Shown: positions 1 to 8,444 of the stretch, piece after piece
How positions within the stretch are numbered: the first letter of the stretch is position 1
Layout of the letters: each line of letters starts with the position of its first letter
Source of the DNA: CAVRZY01 sp963725415
Lineage (GTDB): Bacteria; Acidobacteriota; Terriglobia; Bryobacterales; Bryobacteraceae
DNA length: 10,547 bases
Direction: 5' to 3'
Assembly: GCA_963725415.1 (NCBI GenBank)
Contig: CAVRZY010000191.1
Coordinates: forward strand, 1-10,547
Made by a program: the position numbers and the translations under genes
The notes under the pieces: generated by a model
Database searches by the model: none
Seen by the model: only the letters and a program-made list of their open reading frames with translations
Told to the model about the DNA's origin: nothing

Positions 1-588
1 GGAAGCAGATGCCTGGCATCTCACCACCGATGTTTACACATCTCTGGGGGTACTTGTCGGGCTCGTAATTGTGCGCCTTACCCATCTATACATACTCGAC
101 CCCATAATCGCTATAGCAGTGGCGTTACTCATTTTCAGGGCGGCCTGGAACATTACCCGCGAGTCGGTGGGCGGCCTGGTAGACGCGCGCTTGCCCCAGG
201 CAGAGGAGGATATGATAGCCGCCAGCATCACGGAACACTTGGGGCAAATAACGGGTTTTCATGAGCTGCGCACCCGCAAGTCAGGGAGCCAGCGGTATAT
301 AGACCTGCACCTCGTTCTGCCAAATCGGTTACTTTGGAGGAAGCACACAAGCTCTGCGACCACCTCGAAGGGGATATTAAGAGCAAGCTATCCAACGGAT
401 TGGTCACCATTCACTGCGAGCCCTGCGAACAAGCGGAGAATGGCACATGCCCTGCTGACTGTCCTGTAATAGATTGTACCATTCACGCGGGAAGATATGA
501 CCCTGGGAAAACACAACATACATCGCGGTCAGTTCGACCGAACACTCTGCGTTTACTTAGACAAAGACGCTTCCGCAAGCAGTCGTAA
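1..588 (+). pseudogene. CDF-family metal cation efflux transporter, 3' part, frameshifted
   Basis: The gene enters from the left edge, so its start is not visible. Frame 2 reads ADAWHLTTDVYTSLGVLVG: the H-x-x-x-D pair is the transmembrane zinc-binding signature of cation diffusion facilitators, which export Zn, Fe, Co or Mn in exchange for protons. A last membrane helix (bases about 92-145) and the start of the cytoplasmic dimerisation domain (SVGGLVDARLP, then RYIDLHLVLP) follow. At about 320-324 homology jumps to frame 1, which continues KSVTLEEAHKLCDHLEGDI to a stop at 586-588. One missing A in a short A run (CCAAATCGG where CCAAAATCGG would keep frame) explains the break. The tail carries clustered cysteines (HCEPCEQAENGTCPADCPV), a likely metal-binding extension. 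The next gene is convergent, 18 bases away. Family call is firm; whether the frameshift is biological or a sequencing error is open. Confidence 0.85.
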
Positions 589-606
589 AGGGAGATAACA
601 CAGAGA

Positions 607-1269
607 TCAGTCCTCCCTCCTGATCGCCATCGCCATGCCGGTTACAAAACCTACAATTGCGTAGGCCACCATCACTGCTATACCCACCCCAAAATCGGGG
701 CTAAACATTAAAACCCATGCGTGCTCTTCCTCTCCCGGCCCGAACGGCAGGCTGCTTAAAACACCTAGTACATCAGTTATCAGATTTGCTGAGTAAGTGA
801 CGATGAACCAGGGCTCCTGGTGCACAAGCATCAGGACCATGGCCACGACCTGCAGTATCATCATGAGAAACAGGAAGCCAACAATCGTGGAAGTAATGGA
901 GCGCTTTAGCAGGGCACTGAAGAAGTATACTACGCTTACCGCTGCGGCAGAGTAGATTAAGGCTGTCAGGAAGGATTTCCCCAGTTCTGCTGGAATCTCT
1001 CCCCATCCATATAGTTGTGCTGTCTGCAGTGTCATGGTGAGGTAATAGAGCAGAACCACAAGGAAGGTAGCCAACAGTGCAGCTATATACTTACCGGCGA
1101 AGATTGAGGACCGTCTTTGCGATGTGGGGAACAATAGCAAGTTTGTCTTCTTCTCAAACTCACCGCACACTGCATCCCCGGCAAACATAGCCGCCGAGAC
1201 TACTATCAGTATGTTGAGAAAGGAGAGGACGTTGGCGGCAAACACGTCTGCGGTGTCCGGAACTTTCAC
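607..1269 (-). CDS. ABC-2 type transporter permease, probably 5'-truncated
   Basis: This is the membrane subunit of an ABC exporter. The hallmark is visible at residues 31-61 counted from the GTG at 1269: GD-x-x-x-GE-x-EKKTNLLLFPTSQRRSSIFAGKY, the conserved loop after the second membrane helix in ABC-2 permeases. Hydrophobic segments lie near residues 11-32, 59-79, 98-120, 128-150 and 194-215. The same frame stays open upstream of 1269 and encodes another helix (LHLLALAVIVPLIFYVKV, bases about 1259-1312), which should be the family's first membrane segment. From there to the stop near 1546 there is no ATG, GTG or TTG, and the frame runs into an IS1380 fossil. The GTG at 1269 is therefore only a nominal start, and the true N-terminus was probably removed by rearrangement. 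No ATPase subunit is adjacent, and the substrate is unknown. Base composition resembles the CDF remnant next to it more than the genes to the right. Confidence 0.75.
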   Translation of the reverse strand: MKVPDTADVFAANVLSFLNILIVVSAAMFAGDAVCGEFEKKTNLLLFPTSQRRSSIFAGKYIAALLATFLVVLLYYLTMTLQTAQLYGWGEIPAELGKSFLTALIYSAAAVSVVYFFSALLKRSITSTIVGFLFLMMILQVVAMVLMLVHQEPWFIVTYSANLITDVLGVLSSLPFGPGEEEHAWVLMFSPDFGVGIAVMVAYAIVGFVTGMAMAIRRED

Positions 1270-1359
1270 ATAGAAGATCAGAGGTACGATAACCGCCAGT
1301 GCCAGAAGGTGGAGATTGCGCCCCCAGCGGACCGCGTTCCCGGCGATCCTTTCGACGCG

Positions 1360-1458
1360 AATAAAGTCACTCTGGAGGCCGCCTTCGCCAAGCCCGAGAT
1401 CTACGAGGCCCTGGAGGACCGGAGCCTGAAGTACGCCAGCCGGATAGCGGAAGCTTAA
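1360..1458 (+). pseudogene. IS1380-family transposase fossil (internal fragment)
   Basis: Plus-strand translation gives NKVTLEAAFAKPEIYEALE followed by DRSLKYASRI and a TAA at 1456-1458. AAFAKPEIYEALE-x-R-x-x-KYA-x-R is a recognisable stretch of IS1380-family DDE transposases, normally preceded by F-R-A-D with the second catalytic aspartate. Here that stretch reads T-L-E, so the Asp is absent and the fragment cannot be active. Only about 33 codons remain, with neither terminal end visible. The 5' boundary with the permease sequence lies somewhere in 1320-1365 and cannot be fixed by eye. It lies in the same orientation as the IS1380 transposase at 9532, and corresponds to the part of the protein just after the point where that copy is broken. 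Confidence 0.6.
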
Positions 1459-1481
1459 ACCGAGGCAAACTCGGGGAACCG

Positions 1482-1532
1482 CGGGACAGGAGGCGGACAG
1501 GTGTCTGACAACCGCCTTGGGACAGACAGACG
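1482..1532. repeat. GGGACAG-type repeat cluster with a hairpin
   Basis: The stretch between the IS1380 fossil and the protease gene holds three near-copies of one word: GGGACAGG (1483-1490), GCGGACAGG (1493-1501) and TTGGGACAGACAG (1517-1529). AGGCGG at 1491-1496 pairs perfectly with CCGCCT at 1512-1517 and encloses an inner ACAG/CTG pairing, so the region can fold into a hairpin. A related GGGGACAG/CTGTCCCC hairpin sits at 8000-8021. This looks like a dispersed palindromic repeat family. A role as terminator or as the protease gene's 5' leader is possible but not shown. Confidence 0.4.
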
Positions 1533-1576
1533 CCTCCGCTCGCCGTCATAGAATGGGAGGAAGGAGAAGGGACGCC

Positions 1577-3022
<1,446 letters not shown>

Positions 3023-3043
3023 GCGCGCTACGGTCTCGACTCC

Positions 3044-3065
3044 GCCCACTTGAAATATAGTGGGC
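3044..3065. terminator. Candidate bidirectional terminator hairpin between convergent genes
   Basis: GCCCACT (3044-3050) pairs perfectly with AGTGGGC (3059-3065) around an 8-base AT-rich loop. It lies in the 90-base gap between the stop of the protease gene (3022) and the stop of the leftward kinase-like gene (3113), where a shared terminator is expected. No T run follows on either strand, so intrinsic termination is plausible but unproven. Confidence 0.4.
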
Positions 3066-3112
3066 CCGCGTCACTCCACGGACTTGAGAAAGCCTTCAGT
3101 GCCCGCCAGCCC

Positions 3113-3949
3113 CTATGGTTGTGCCTGCCCTTTCGGCAAATCGACCAGCACGGCAGCCGCGCCTTTCTTGGCAACTTCCCCGTCGAAGAATTTCACGATC
3201 TTGTCGCGCCGGGCCAGCAGGCCTTTGATCTCGCCTTTCGTCAGGTAGCCCTTCATTTGCTGCGTTAGGGAAACCTCGTCCAGTTTGCGCAACGCCTCCA
3301 GCAGTCCCCGGTCGCATTTGACCAGGTTCTTGGCTTCTCGCAGGTCCGTCCTCAGACGGAAGGCCCGACTCTTGTCCACCAGCCACAGCTTCCAGTTCTT
3401 GTCGATCAAGAAGTTTCCCACGTTGGGGTCATTGTCGTAGACCAGTTCATCGAACACTCGCGCACAGTACATCTGGTTATTCCAGGCCTCCAGGTCCGGC
3501 GGCTGGATCTTCTTGTTGTGCCGGTCGAGTTCCATCATGATCACGTCATCCACCCACCAGGTCACCGCAGCCGCTTTCCCCCCCACGTTCCGTTCCACGG
3601 AGACCGGGACCATGTGCAGGCCCAGCATCCGGTCCAGGCGGTAGGCCGCGATATTGAATTTGAAGCAGTCTCTGAAATTTATCTCTGTGCCGCGGTCGGT
3701 CGTGTATTGCGCCTTGCTGATGTCCACGGTTTGGATGTGGCAGTCGTGCTTGATGTCGCCTTTGGTCAGGGTGGCCCGCTCGGTGTTGGTTATGCCGATC
3801 GGAATAACGCGGCGTGGGCCCATGGAGGCGGTGCGCAGGAATTCCTCCATCTCCGCATCGCTCATGCGGAGCGCGGGGGTGCCCTGTGCGCCCGCGATCA
3901 GGGCGCACGCCAGCGGAACCGCTAACAGGTAGCATCGCTGGAATCTCAT
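3113..3949 (-). CDS. Secreted protein with a HipA/PI3K/Fam20-like kinase core
   Basis: This 278-residue protein starts with a signal peptide (basic MRFQR, then LLAVPLACALIAGAQG), so the rest should lie outside the cytoplasm. The body resembles the divergent protein-kinase-like fold of HipA, phosphatidylinositol kinases and Fam20. It has a beta-rich N-lobe (about 47-80, ending HDCHIQTVDISK), then FKFNIAAYRLDRMLGL with a helix-C-like position. A catalytic-loop-like D174-x4-N179 (YDNDPNVGNFLID) follows, then a DFG-equivalent D192 in WLVDKSRAF. D-x4-N followed by D-x-S/T-R-A-F is what such families use for catalysis and Mg binding. The ATG at 3949 is preceded by AAGGAG (3957-3962). It lies 74 bases downstream of the hydrolase gene on the same strand, probably in one operon. 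Substrate and activity are unknown; no conventional protein-kinase HRD or DFG motif is present. A pseudokinase or binding protein is the alternative. Confidence 0.7.
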   Translation of the reverse strand: MRFQRCYLLAVPLACALIAGAQGTPALRMSDAEMEEFLRTASMGPRRVIPIGITNTERATLTKGDIKHDCHIQTVDISKAQYTTDRGTEINFRDCFKFNIAAYRLDRMLGLHMVPVSVERNVGGKAAAVTWWVDDVIMMELDRHNKKIQPPDLEAWNNQMYCARVFDELVYDNDPNVGNFLIDKNWKLWLVDKSRAFRLRTDLREAKNLVKCDRGLLEALRKLDEVSLTQQMKGYLTKGEIKGLLARRDKIVKFFDGEVAKKGAAAVLVDLPKGQAQP

Positions 3950-3967
3950 AGGTTCACTCCTTATCCA

Positions 3968-3997
3968 GGATTTCCATTTTACAAGGATTTCCGTTTT
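3968..3997. repeat. Tandem 13-base direct repeat in the leader of the kinase-like gene
   Basis: GGATTTCCATTTT (3968-3980) is repeated as GGATTTCCGTTTT (3985-3997) with one mismatch and a 17-base period. The pair lies in the 74-base gap between the hydrolase stop and the kinase-like gene's start, directly upstream of its ribosome binding site. Tandem sites like this can be operators, but no regulator is known here and chance duplication is possible. Confidence 0.45.
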
Positions 3998-4023
3998 GAC
4001 GGCTGGGTAGCACAGGCCGCGGC

Positions 4024-5973
4024 TCAATGAGCGGCCACGGAATCCAGGAAACTCTCGACTGCGGTTTCCGCCGTAACTCCCGTGGCCAGCCTGATACGGG
4101 CCGGCAACAGTCGCCGGGCTTCTGCCTCGCCCAGGGGCCGCCAGTCGCCGTCGATCGGATTCACGATCAGCCCTTTGGCCCTGCTGGTGGCCAGCGACTG
4201 CGGTAAGTCGAACGACCGCAGTCCGTCGAAGACCAAGTAGTGGTAGGGGATCTCCCGATCGTATGTCGCGGTGCGGAAGCGCTCCTCGGTTTCGAGCGCA
4301 TAGGACGCTTTCAGGGATTCCGGGCGCTCGAAGAACTGACGAAAACTCAGGAACCCATCGCGCAGGATGAACCAGCGCAGTTTGGGCCGTTGTGCCAGGG
4401 CATAGGTGGCTGCCAGCGAGGCATTGTCGCCGCGTGCGTACAGAGCGGTTGCGCCCGCACGGTCGATGGCGCGGGCCAGATCGCCGCCTTGCCGCTGGAC
4501 GAAATTCTCGCCCAGCAGCAGGCTGACAGCGAACACCCAGCCGGCCTTTGTGGTGGCCAGTTCGCCAATGCCGCGCGGATCCACGCCGCACACCGCCCAA
4601 CCTTTCTTCAAAAGCGCCTGCACCACTGGCCCTGACGCCAGCGCTTCTTTACCACGATCGTCCACCGCCACCACCACGACTCTGGCCCGCGCCTGGGGTC
4701 GCCACCACAAGACCGGGATGGTAAGGTCGGACTCAGAGCTTTGAGCTAGGGCCAGCCGCGCCCGCCGCGGCGGCAAGTCCTTGGCCAGGCGCCGCACCGC
4801 TTCGATCATGCCCGGTCCTGCCGGTTGATTCTCTCCCACCGGGAAGCAGCGCAGTTCGACCGAATCCGCCGCAGCCGTTTCGGTTGGCGGCTCGGCGAAG
4901 GGGTCTCCGTCGCCGCGGTTCATCAGCCAGCGCAGCAACCACCCGTAGGCGGCTTCCCGCTTCTTCTGCTGGTAGCCGTGGCCGGACGAGCTGTCCTCAA
5001 AGAATGCGAACTTTTCCGGAGCCCCGTAGGCATCGTACAGACTGCGCGCATACGCCGCCACCTCGCGCACCCCGGCGATCGGAAAGCTCTGGTCCTGTGA
5101 AGCGGCCACGATCAGCAGCGGCCGTGGCGCCGCCATGGCCACCAGCTCGTGGTTGTTGGCGTACCGGATCAGGCCGGGGACGAAGTGGCAGTGCTCGTTG
5201 GCGCGGTACCAGTCCAGTGGCCGGCACACGCTGAGTTGCTCGTAGAACTCGCTGGTGCCCACCACCGGAACCGCCACCCGAATCCGCTCGTCCAGCGCCG
5301 TGGTCATCCAGGTGTTGTACCCCCCGCCCGAGGCCCCGGTCATCCCCACCCGTTTCGGGTCCACTTCCTGGCGCGACAACAAGTACTCCAGCGCGCACTG
5401 CGTCTCGTATTCCGCGAAACCCTGCTGCGCGACTCCCACCAGCAGCGCCTCGGTGCGCCGGTGATCCCGGTTCGAGATGCCGCGCTCCCCCTGCCCGAAG
5501 GCGTCGAAGCTCAGCACCACGAACCCCAGCCGCGCCATGTTGATCGAGAACGCCTGGAAATCCGGCCGCGCCTTGCTGTCCGCCCACCAGTGTCCGGTAT
5601 AAAACAAAATCGCCGGCGCGCGTTCTTTCAAACCCTCGGGGACGTAGAGGTGAGCGGGGACCTGCGTGCCCGGCAGGCTCTGGTAGACAATCTTCTCGAG
5701 CCGGTAGCCGGGGCGGGGAAGCACGCCTACAACCCGCGCCCGCAACTCCGGAGGCCAGGGCAGTCGCCGGAATCCCAGCGACTTCTCCAACTGCCACCGC
5801 AACCCCGGCCGCGCCTTGTCCGCTTCTTCCGCCGTCCGCGCATGCGGGATGGCCGCCAGCGCCTCCCGCGCCCGCCGCTCCAAATTGTCCAGCACCGCCT
5901 TTTCTCCGGCTGTTTGCCCGGCCAGCGGCAACGCGATCAGAAGCACCGCGATTCGTTTTATGATGTCCATCAT
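4024..5973 (-). CDS. Exported alpha/beta hydrolase (acetyl xylan esterase / dienelactone hydrolase-like) with a degenerate second domain
   Basis: The product is a 649-residue esterase-like protein with a signal peptide (MMDIIKRIAVLLIALPLAG). Residues about 85-350 form a complete alpha/beta hydrolase domain. Its nucleophile elbow is GASGG with Ser215 (GMTGASGGGYNTW), the acid is Asp294 (AASQDQSFP) and the base is His332 (SSSGHGYQQ). The fold resembles Abhydrolase_7/acetyl xylan esterase proteins acting on carbohydrate or small esters. Residues about 415-645 look like a second copy (RVVVVAVDDRGKEALASG, then GVDPRGIGE), but its elbow position reads ARGDNASLAA without G-x-S-x-G, so it is probably non-catalytic. 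GAGGA (5989-5985) precedes the ATG at 5973; ATGs at 5970 and 6000 are alternatives. The start overlaps that of the divergent gene. The kinase-like gene follows downstream. Substrate is not predictable. Confidence 0.85.
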   Translation of the reverse strand: MMDIIKRIAVLLIALPLAGQTAGEKAVLDNLERRAREALAAIPHARTAEEADKARPGLRWQLEKSLGFRRLPWPPELRARVVGVLPRPGYRLEKIVYQSLPGTQVPAHLYVPEGLKERAPAILFYTGHWWADSKARPDFQAFSINMARLGFVVLSFDAFGQGERGISNRDHRRTEALLVGVAQQGFAEYETQCALEYLLSRQEVDPKRVGMTGASGGGYNTWMTTALDERIRVAVPVVGTSEFYEQLSVCRPLDWYRANEHCHFVPGLIRYANNHELVAMAAPRPLLIVAASQDQSFPIAGVREVAAYARSLYDAYGAPEKFAFFEDSSSGHGYQQKKREAAYGWLLRWLMNRGDGDPFAEPPTETAAADSVELRCFPVGENQPAGPGMIEAVRRLAKDLPPRRARLALAQSSESDLTIPVLWWRPQARARVVVVAVDDRGKEALASGPVVQALLKKGWAVCGVDPRGIGELATTKAGWVFAVSLLLGENFVQRQGGDLARAIDRAGATALYARGDNASLAATYALAQRPKLRWFILRDGFLSFRQFFERPESLKASYALETEERFRTATYDREIPYHYLVFDGLRSFDLPQSLATSRAKGLIVNPIDGDWRPLGEAEARRLLPARIRLATGVTAETAVESFLDSVAAH

Positions 5974-7996
5974 GGTTCGGGTTATCCTCGTCTGTGCCAT
6001 TCTACTGCCGTGCTACGGCGCGGATCTCTTCCGCGACGATTTCTCGGGCTTCCCGCCCGGCTGGCTCTCCAGCCCCATCGGCCAGTTGAACGCCGCCATC
6101 CAGGAATACCATTACCTGCCCCACCGCGGCGTCCCTCTGGAGCCCTGGGCCAACGCCATCTGCCACCAGGACGCCTGGGTCGTCGGCGACGAAGACGGCG
6201 CCTCCTACCTCGAACAGCACCTCACCAAATACTCCAACCAGTGGGCGCCGCCGCTGTTCATTACCGGCGATCCCCAGTGGAGCGACTACACCGTCGAAGT
6301 CAAGGTCAAGCCGCTTTCCAAAGACGACCTCGCCGGCCTCGTCTTCCGCTATCACACCAACCGCCACTACTATCTGTTCGCCTTGACCGGCGGCAACCAA
6401 GCCCGCCTCGCCCTGCGTCTCCCCCTCGAGAAGACTTTCCGCGTCAACGAATGGCGTGAGCTGGCCAACGCCGATTTCCCCTACGACACCAAGCGCTACT
6501 ACGCCCTGAAAGTGGAAAACGAAGGCCCGCGCATCCGCGCCTACATCGACGGGAAACAAGTCCTCACCGCCGAGGACAACGAGATCCTGCGAGGGAAAGC
6601 GGGGCTTACCGCGGTCGTCCCGGCCCGCTTTCAGGACTTTCGCGTCACCACGTCCGACAGCGCCAAACAGCAGATCGAAACCCGCATCCGCCAACGCGAA
6701 GCGGAACTCTCCAAGCTGCGCGCGCAGAATCCGCAGCCCAGGTTATGGAAGCAATTCGCCACGCCCCGCTTCGGCGCCGGCCGCAACGTGCGCTTCGGCG
6801 ATCTCGATGGCGACGGCACGCTCGACATGCTGATCGCCCAGAACATCCCCCGCGTCGGTGGCGACGGCTTCGACCACATCAGTTGCCTCACCGCCGTGAC
6901 CCTGGACGGCAGAGTGCTCTGGCAGTCCGGCCATCCGGACCCGCGCAACGGCCTCCTCACCAACGACACGCCCTTTCAGATCCACGACATCGACGGCGCC
7001 GGCCGCAACGAAGTCGTCCTGGTCCGCGATTTCAAGATGCAATTTCTCGACGGCAGGACCGGCCAGCTCAAGAAATGGGCCTGGATGCCGCCGGCCACGG
7101 GCGACAACAAACAGCGGCCCTACGAGCTGGAGAACGGCGATTCGATCGCCTTCCTCAACCTCTCCGGCAACAAGGCCCGCCGCGAAATCCTGGTCAAGGA
7201 CCGCTACCGCACCTTCTGGATCTTCAACAACAATCTCGAGCTGCTCTGGCAGGGCCAGGGGCTGACCGGCCACTACCCTTACCCGCTCGACATCAACGGG
7301 GATGGCCGCGACGAGTTCGTTATCGGCTACGCCCTCTGGGACCACACCGGGCGCCAGCTCTGGAGCCGCGACCGCGACCTGCGCGACCACGCCGACGGCA
7401 TCGTGATGGGCAACTTCAGCGGCGATCCCAAGGCCGCGCCGCGCGTCTACGCCTGCGGCAGCGACGAGGGCTACATCCTGTTCGACCGCGACGGCAACCT
7501 GCTCAAGCACGTGCGCATCGGGCACGCCCAGAGCCCCAGCATCGCCAAGTTCCGCCCCGATCTCCCCGGCCTCCAGCTCATCACCGTGAATTACTGGAAG
7601 AACCCAGGCATCGTCACGCTGTTCGATTCCGACGGGAACATCCTGGCGCAGGAGGAGCCGATCCACAACGGCAGCCCCCTGCTGCCGGTGAACTGGCGCG
7701 GCGACGGCCAGGAATTCGCGCTGCTCTCCGGCAACGTACGCGAAGGCGGCCTGATCGACGGCCACCTGCGCCGCGTGGTCATGTTCCCCGACGACGGCCA
7801 TCCCGACCTGGCCGCCTACGTCGCCGACCTCACCGGCGACCCGCGCGACGAGATCGTCCTCTGGGACCAGGAGCGCGTCTGGATCTACACCCAGGACCGC
7901 CCCTTCACCGGCAAGCGCATCTACAAGCCGCAGCGCAGCCCCGACTACAACGAATCCAACTACCGCACCACGGTCTCCCTGCCCAACTGGAACTAG
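5960..7996 (+). CDS. Exported FG-GAP/VCBS-like repeat protein with an N-terminal LamG-like domain
   Basis: This 678-residue protein has a signal peptide ending near LLPCYGAD. A concanavalin A/LamG-like beta sandwich spans about residues 108-231 (WSDYTVEVKVKPL, AGLVFRYHTNRHYYLFALTG, RIRAYIDGKQVL), as seen in carbohydrate-binding or 3-keto-disaccharide-hydrolase-like proteins. A charged, helix-prone linker (about 233-255) leads to a beta-propeller-like part with calcium-binding-type repeats: FGDLDGDGTLD (near 280), HDIDGAGRNE (near 343), LDINGDGRDE (near 444) and ADLTGDPRDE (near 623). The C-terminus WIYTQDRP, then YNESNYRTTVSLPNW recalls propellers attached to pectin-degrading enzymes, but no catalytic domain is seen. 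ATGs at 5960, 5963 and 5972 are all possible and none has a clear Shine-Dalgarno; 5960 gives the more typical 20-residue signal. It likely binds or processes polysaccharide outside the cell. A hairpin follows the stop. Confidence 0.8.
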   Translation: MMSIMVRVILVCAILLPCYGADLFRDDFSGFPPGWLSSPIGQLNAAIQEYHYLPHRGVPLEPWANAICHQDAWVVGDEDGASYLEQHLTKYSNQWAPPLFITGDPQWSDYTVEVKVKPLSKDDLAGLVFRYHTNRHYYLFALTGGNQARLALRLPLEKTFRVNEWRELANADFPYDTKRYYALKVENEGPRIRAYIDGKQVLTAEDNEILRGKAGLTAVVPARFQDFRVTTSDSAKQQIETRIRQREAELSKLRAQNPQPRLWKQFATPRFGAGRNVRFGDLDGDGTLDMLIAQNIPRVGGDGFDHISCLTAVTLDGRVLWQSGHPDPRNGLLTNDTPFQIHDIDGAGRNEVVLVRDFKMQFLDGRTGQLKKWAWMPPATGDNKQRPYELENGDSIAFLNLSGNKARREILVKDRYRTFWIFNNNLELLWQGQGLTGHYPYPLDINGDGRDEFVIGYALWDHTGRQLWSRDRDLRDHADGIVMGNFSGDPKAAPRVYACGSDEGYILFDRDGNLLKHVRIGHAQSPSIAKFRPDLPGLQLITVNYWKNPGIVTLFDSDGNILAQEEPIHNGSPLLPVNWRGDGQEFALLSGNVREGGLIDGHLRRVVMFPDDGHPDLAAYVADLTGDPRDEIVLWDQERVWIYTQDRPFTGKRIYKPQRSPDYNESNYRTTVSLPNWN

Positions 7997-7999
7997 CCC

Positions 8000-8021
8000 G
8001 GGGACAGGCTACTCTGTCCCC
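8000..8021 (+). terminator. Hairpin after the FG-GAP gene (GGGGACAG repeat; possible terminator)
   Basis: GGGGACAG (8000-8007) pairs perfectly with CTGTCCCC (8014-8021) around a 6-base loop, starting 3 bases after the TAG stop. It is strong and well placed to terminate or protect the transcript, though no T run follows. It shares the GGGACAG word with the cluster at 1482-1532, so it may instead be a dispersed palindromic repeat. Confidence 0.5.
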
Positions 8022-8444
8022 CAACTGCCTGACGCCGCTGGGGCCGTCCCCCAGAAGCATTAACTTAAGGCCTCTGGCGCGAGGTGGCGCAGGCCCCCGG
8101 CACGCTCAAGCCTGCGCCACGTCCTGGGTGTCCTGTCACCCGATTATGCGAGGCTCAATAAGCCTCAGATTCCACGCGTCCTTGGGCAGCGCTCCAACCC
8201 GTGCGGAAACCACACCCTTCCGGCACGGACCCTACTCAGCCACCCAGTCGTGAAGTGCAAAAGATTGCGACGAGATAACGGGATACCTTCCACTCGCAAC
8301 TCGGAGACTCAGAACTTCCCACAGTGGCCAGTGCGCCGCTGTGGCACCTTCGGATGGAAAGCGACGCCAACGTGAAACGGGCATCTGCCTTCGAACGCTC
8401 GGCCCGGCACCAGGATGTCGGACAGAATTCTCTGCCGCGTTGGA
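8022..8444. other. Intergenic region with palindromes, no supported gene
   Basis: About 420 bases separate two convergent genes. Besides the 11-bp hairpin listed separately, GAGGCT (8150-8155) pairs with AGCCTC (8161-8166) around 5 bases, and CCAGA (8051-8055) pairs with TCTGG (8073-8077) around TTAACTTAA-containing sequence. An open frame ending at 8253 exists, but its translation has no recognisable motif. I see no RNA gene. From about 8250 onward nothing stands out. It may be debris of older insertions. Confidence 0.4.
8084..8120. repeat. Perfect 11-bp inverted repeat (REP-like hairpin)
   Basis: GTGGCGCAGGC (8084-8094) is the exact reverse complement of GCCTGCGCCAC (8110-8120), with a 15-base loop. 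It lies in the non-coding gap between the FG-GAP gene and the leftward protease-like gene, both of which end toward it. Such GC-rich palindromes are typical of REP-like dispersed elements or transcription terminators. No coding frame uses it. Confidence 0.6.

Noticed and set aside
71..469. A complete 132-residue protein
   Set aside because: It is the middle of a CDF transporter; homology runs upstream of 71 and continues in another frame after about 322.
1482..1532. CRISPR-like repeats
   Set aside because: The GGACAG words are short and unevenly spaced, with no constant spacers and no cas genes in the window.
3950..4600. N-terminal extension of the kinase-like gene back to 4600
   Set aside because: The extension overlaps the hydrolase gene in another frame, and the ATG at 3949 has a good ribosome binding site and signal peptide.
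5149..6459. 436-codon plus-strand open frame
   Set aside because: It lies antisense to the hydrolase and out of frame with the FG-GAP gene; its translation is Arg/Pro/His-rich with no motif, a GC-rich shadow.
6743..7801. 352-codon minus-strand open frame
   Set aside because: Antisense shadow of the FG-GAP gene, rich in Val, Ala, Glu and Asp, with no start signal or family motif.
6745..8253. 502-codon plus-strand open frame
   Set aside because: Same strand but another frame of the FG-GAP gene; extremely Arg/Pro-rich and motif-free, while the true frame has clear FG-GAP repeats.
8149..8253. Short plus-strand gene of 35 codons after the FG-GAP gene
   Set aside because: No ribosome binding site, no recognisable motif, and the sequence overlaps palindromic repeats.
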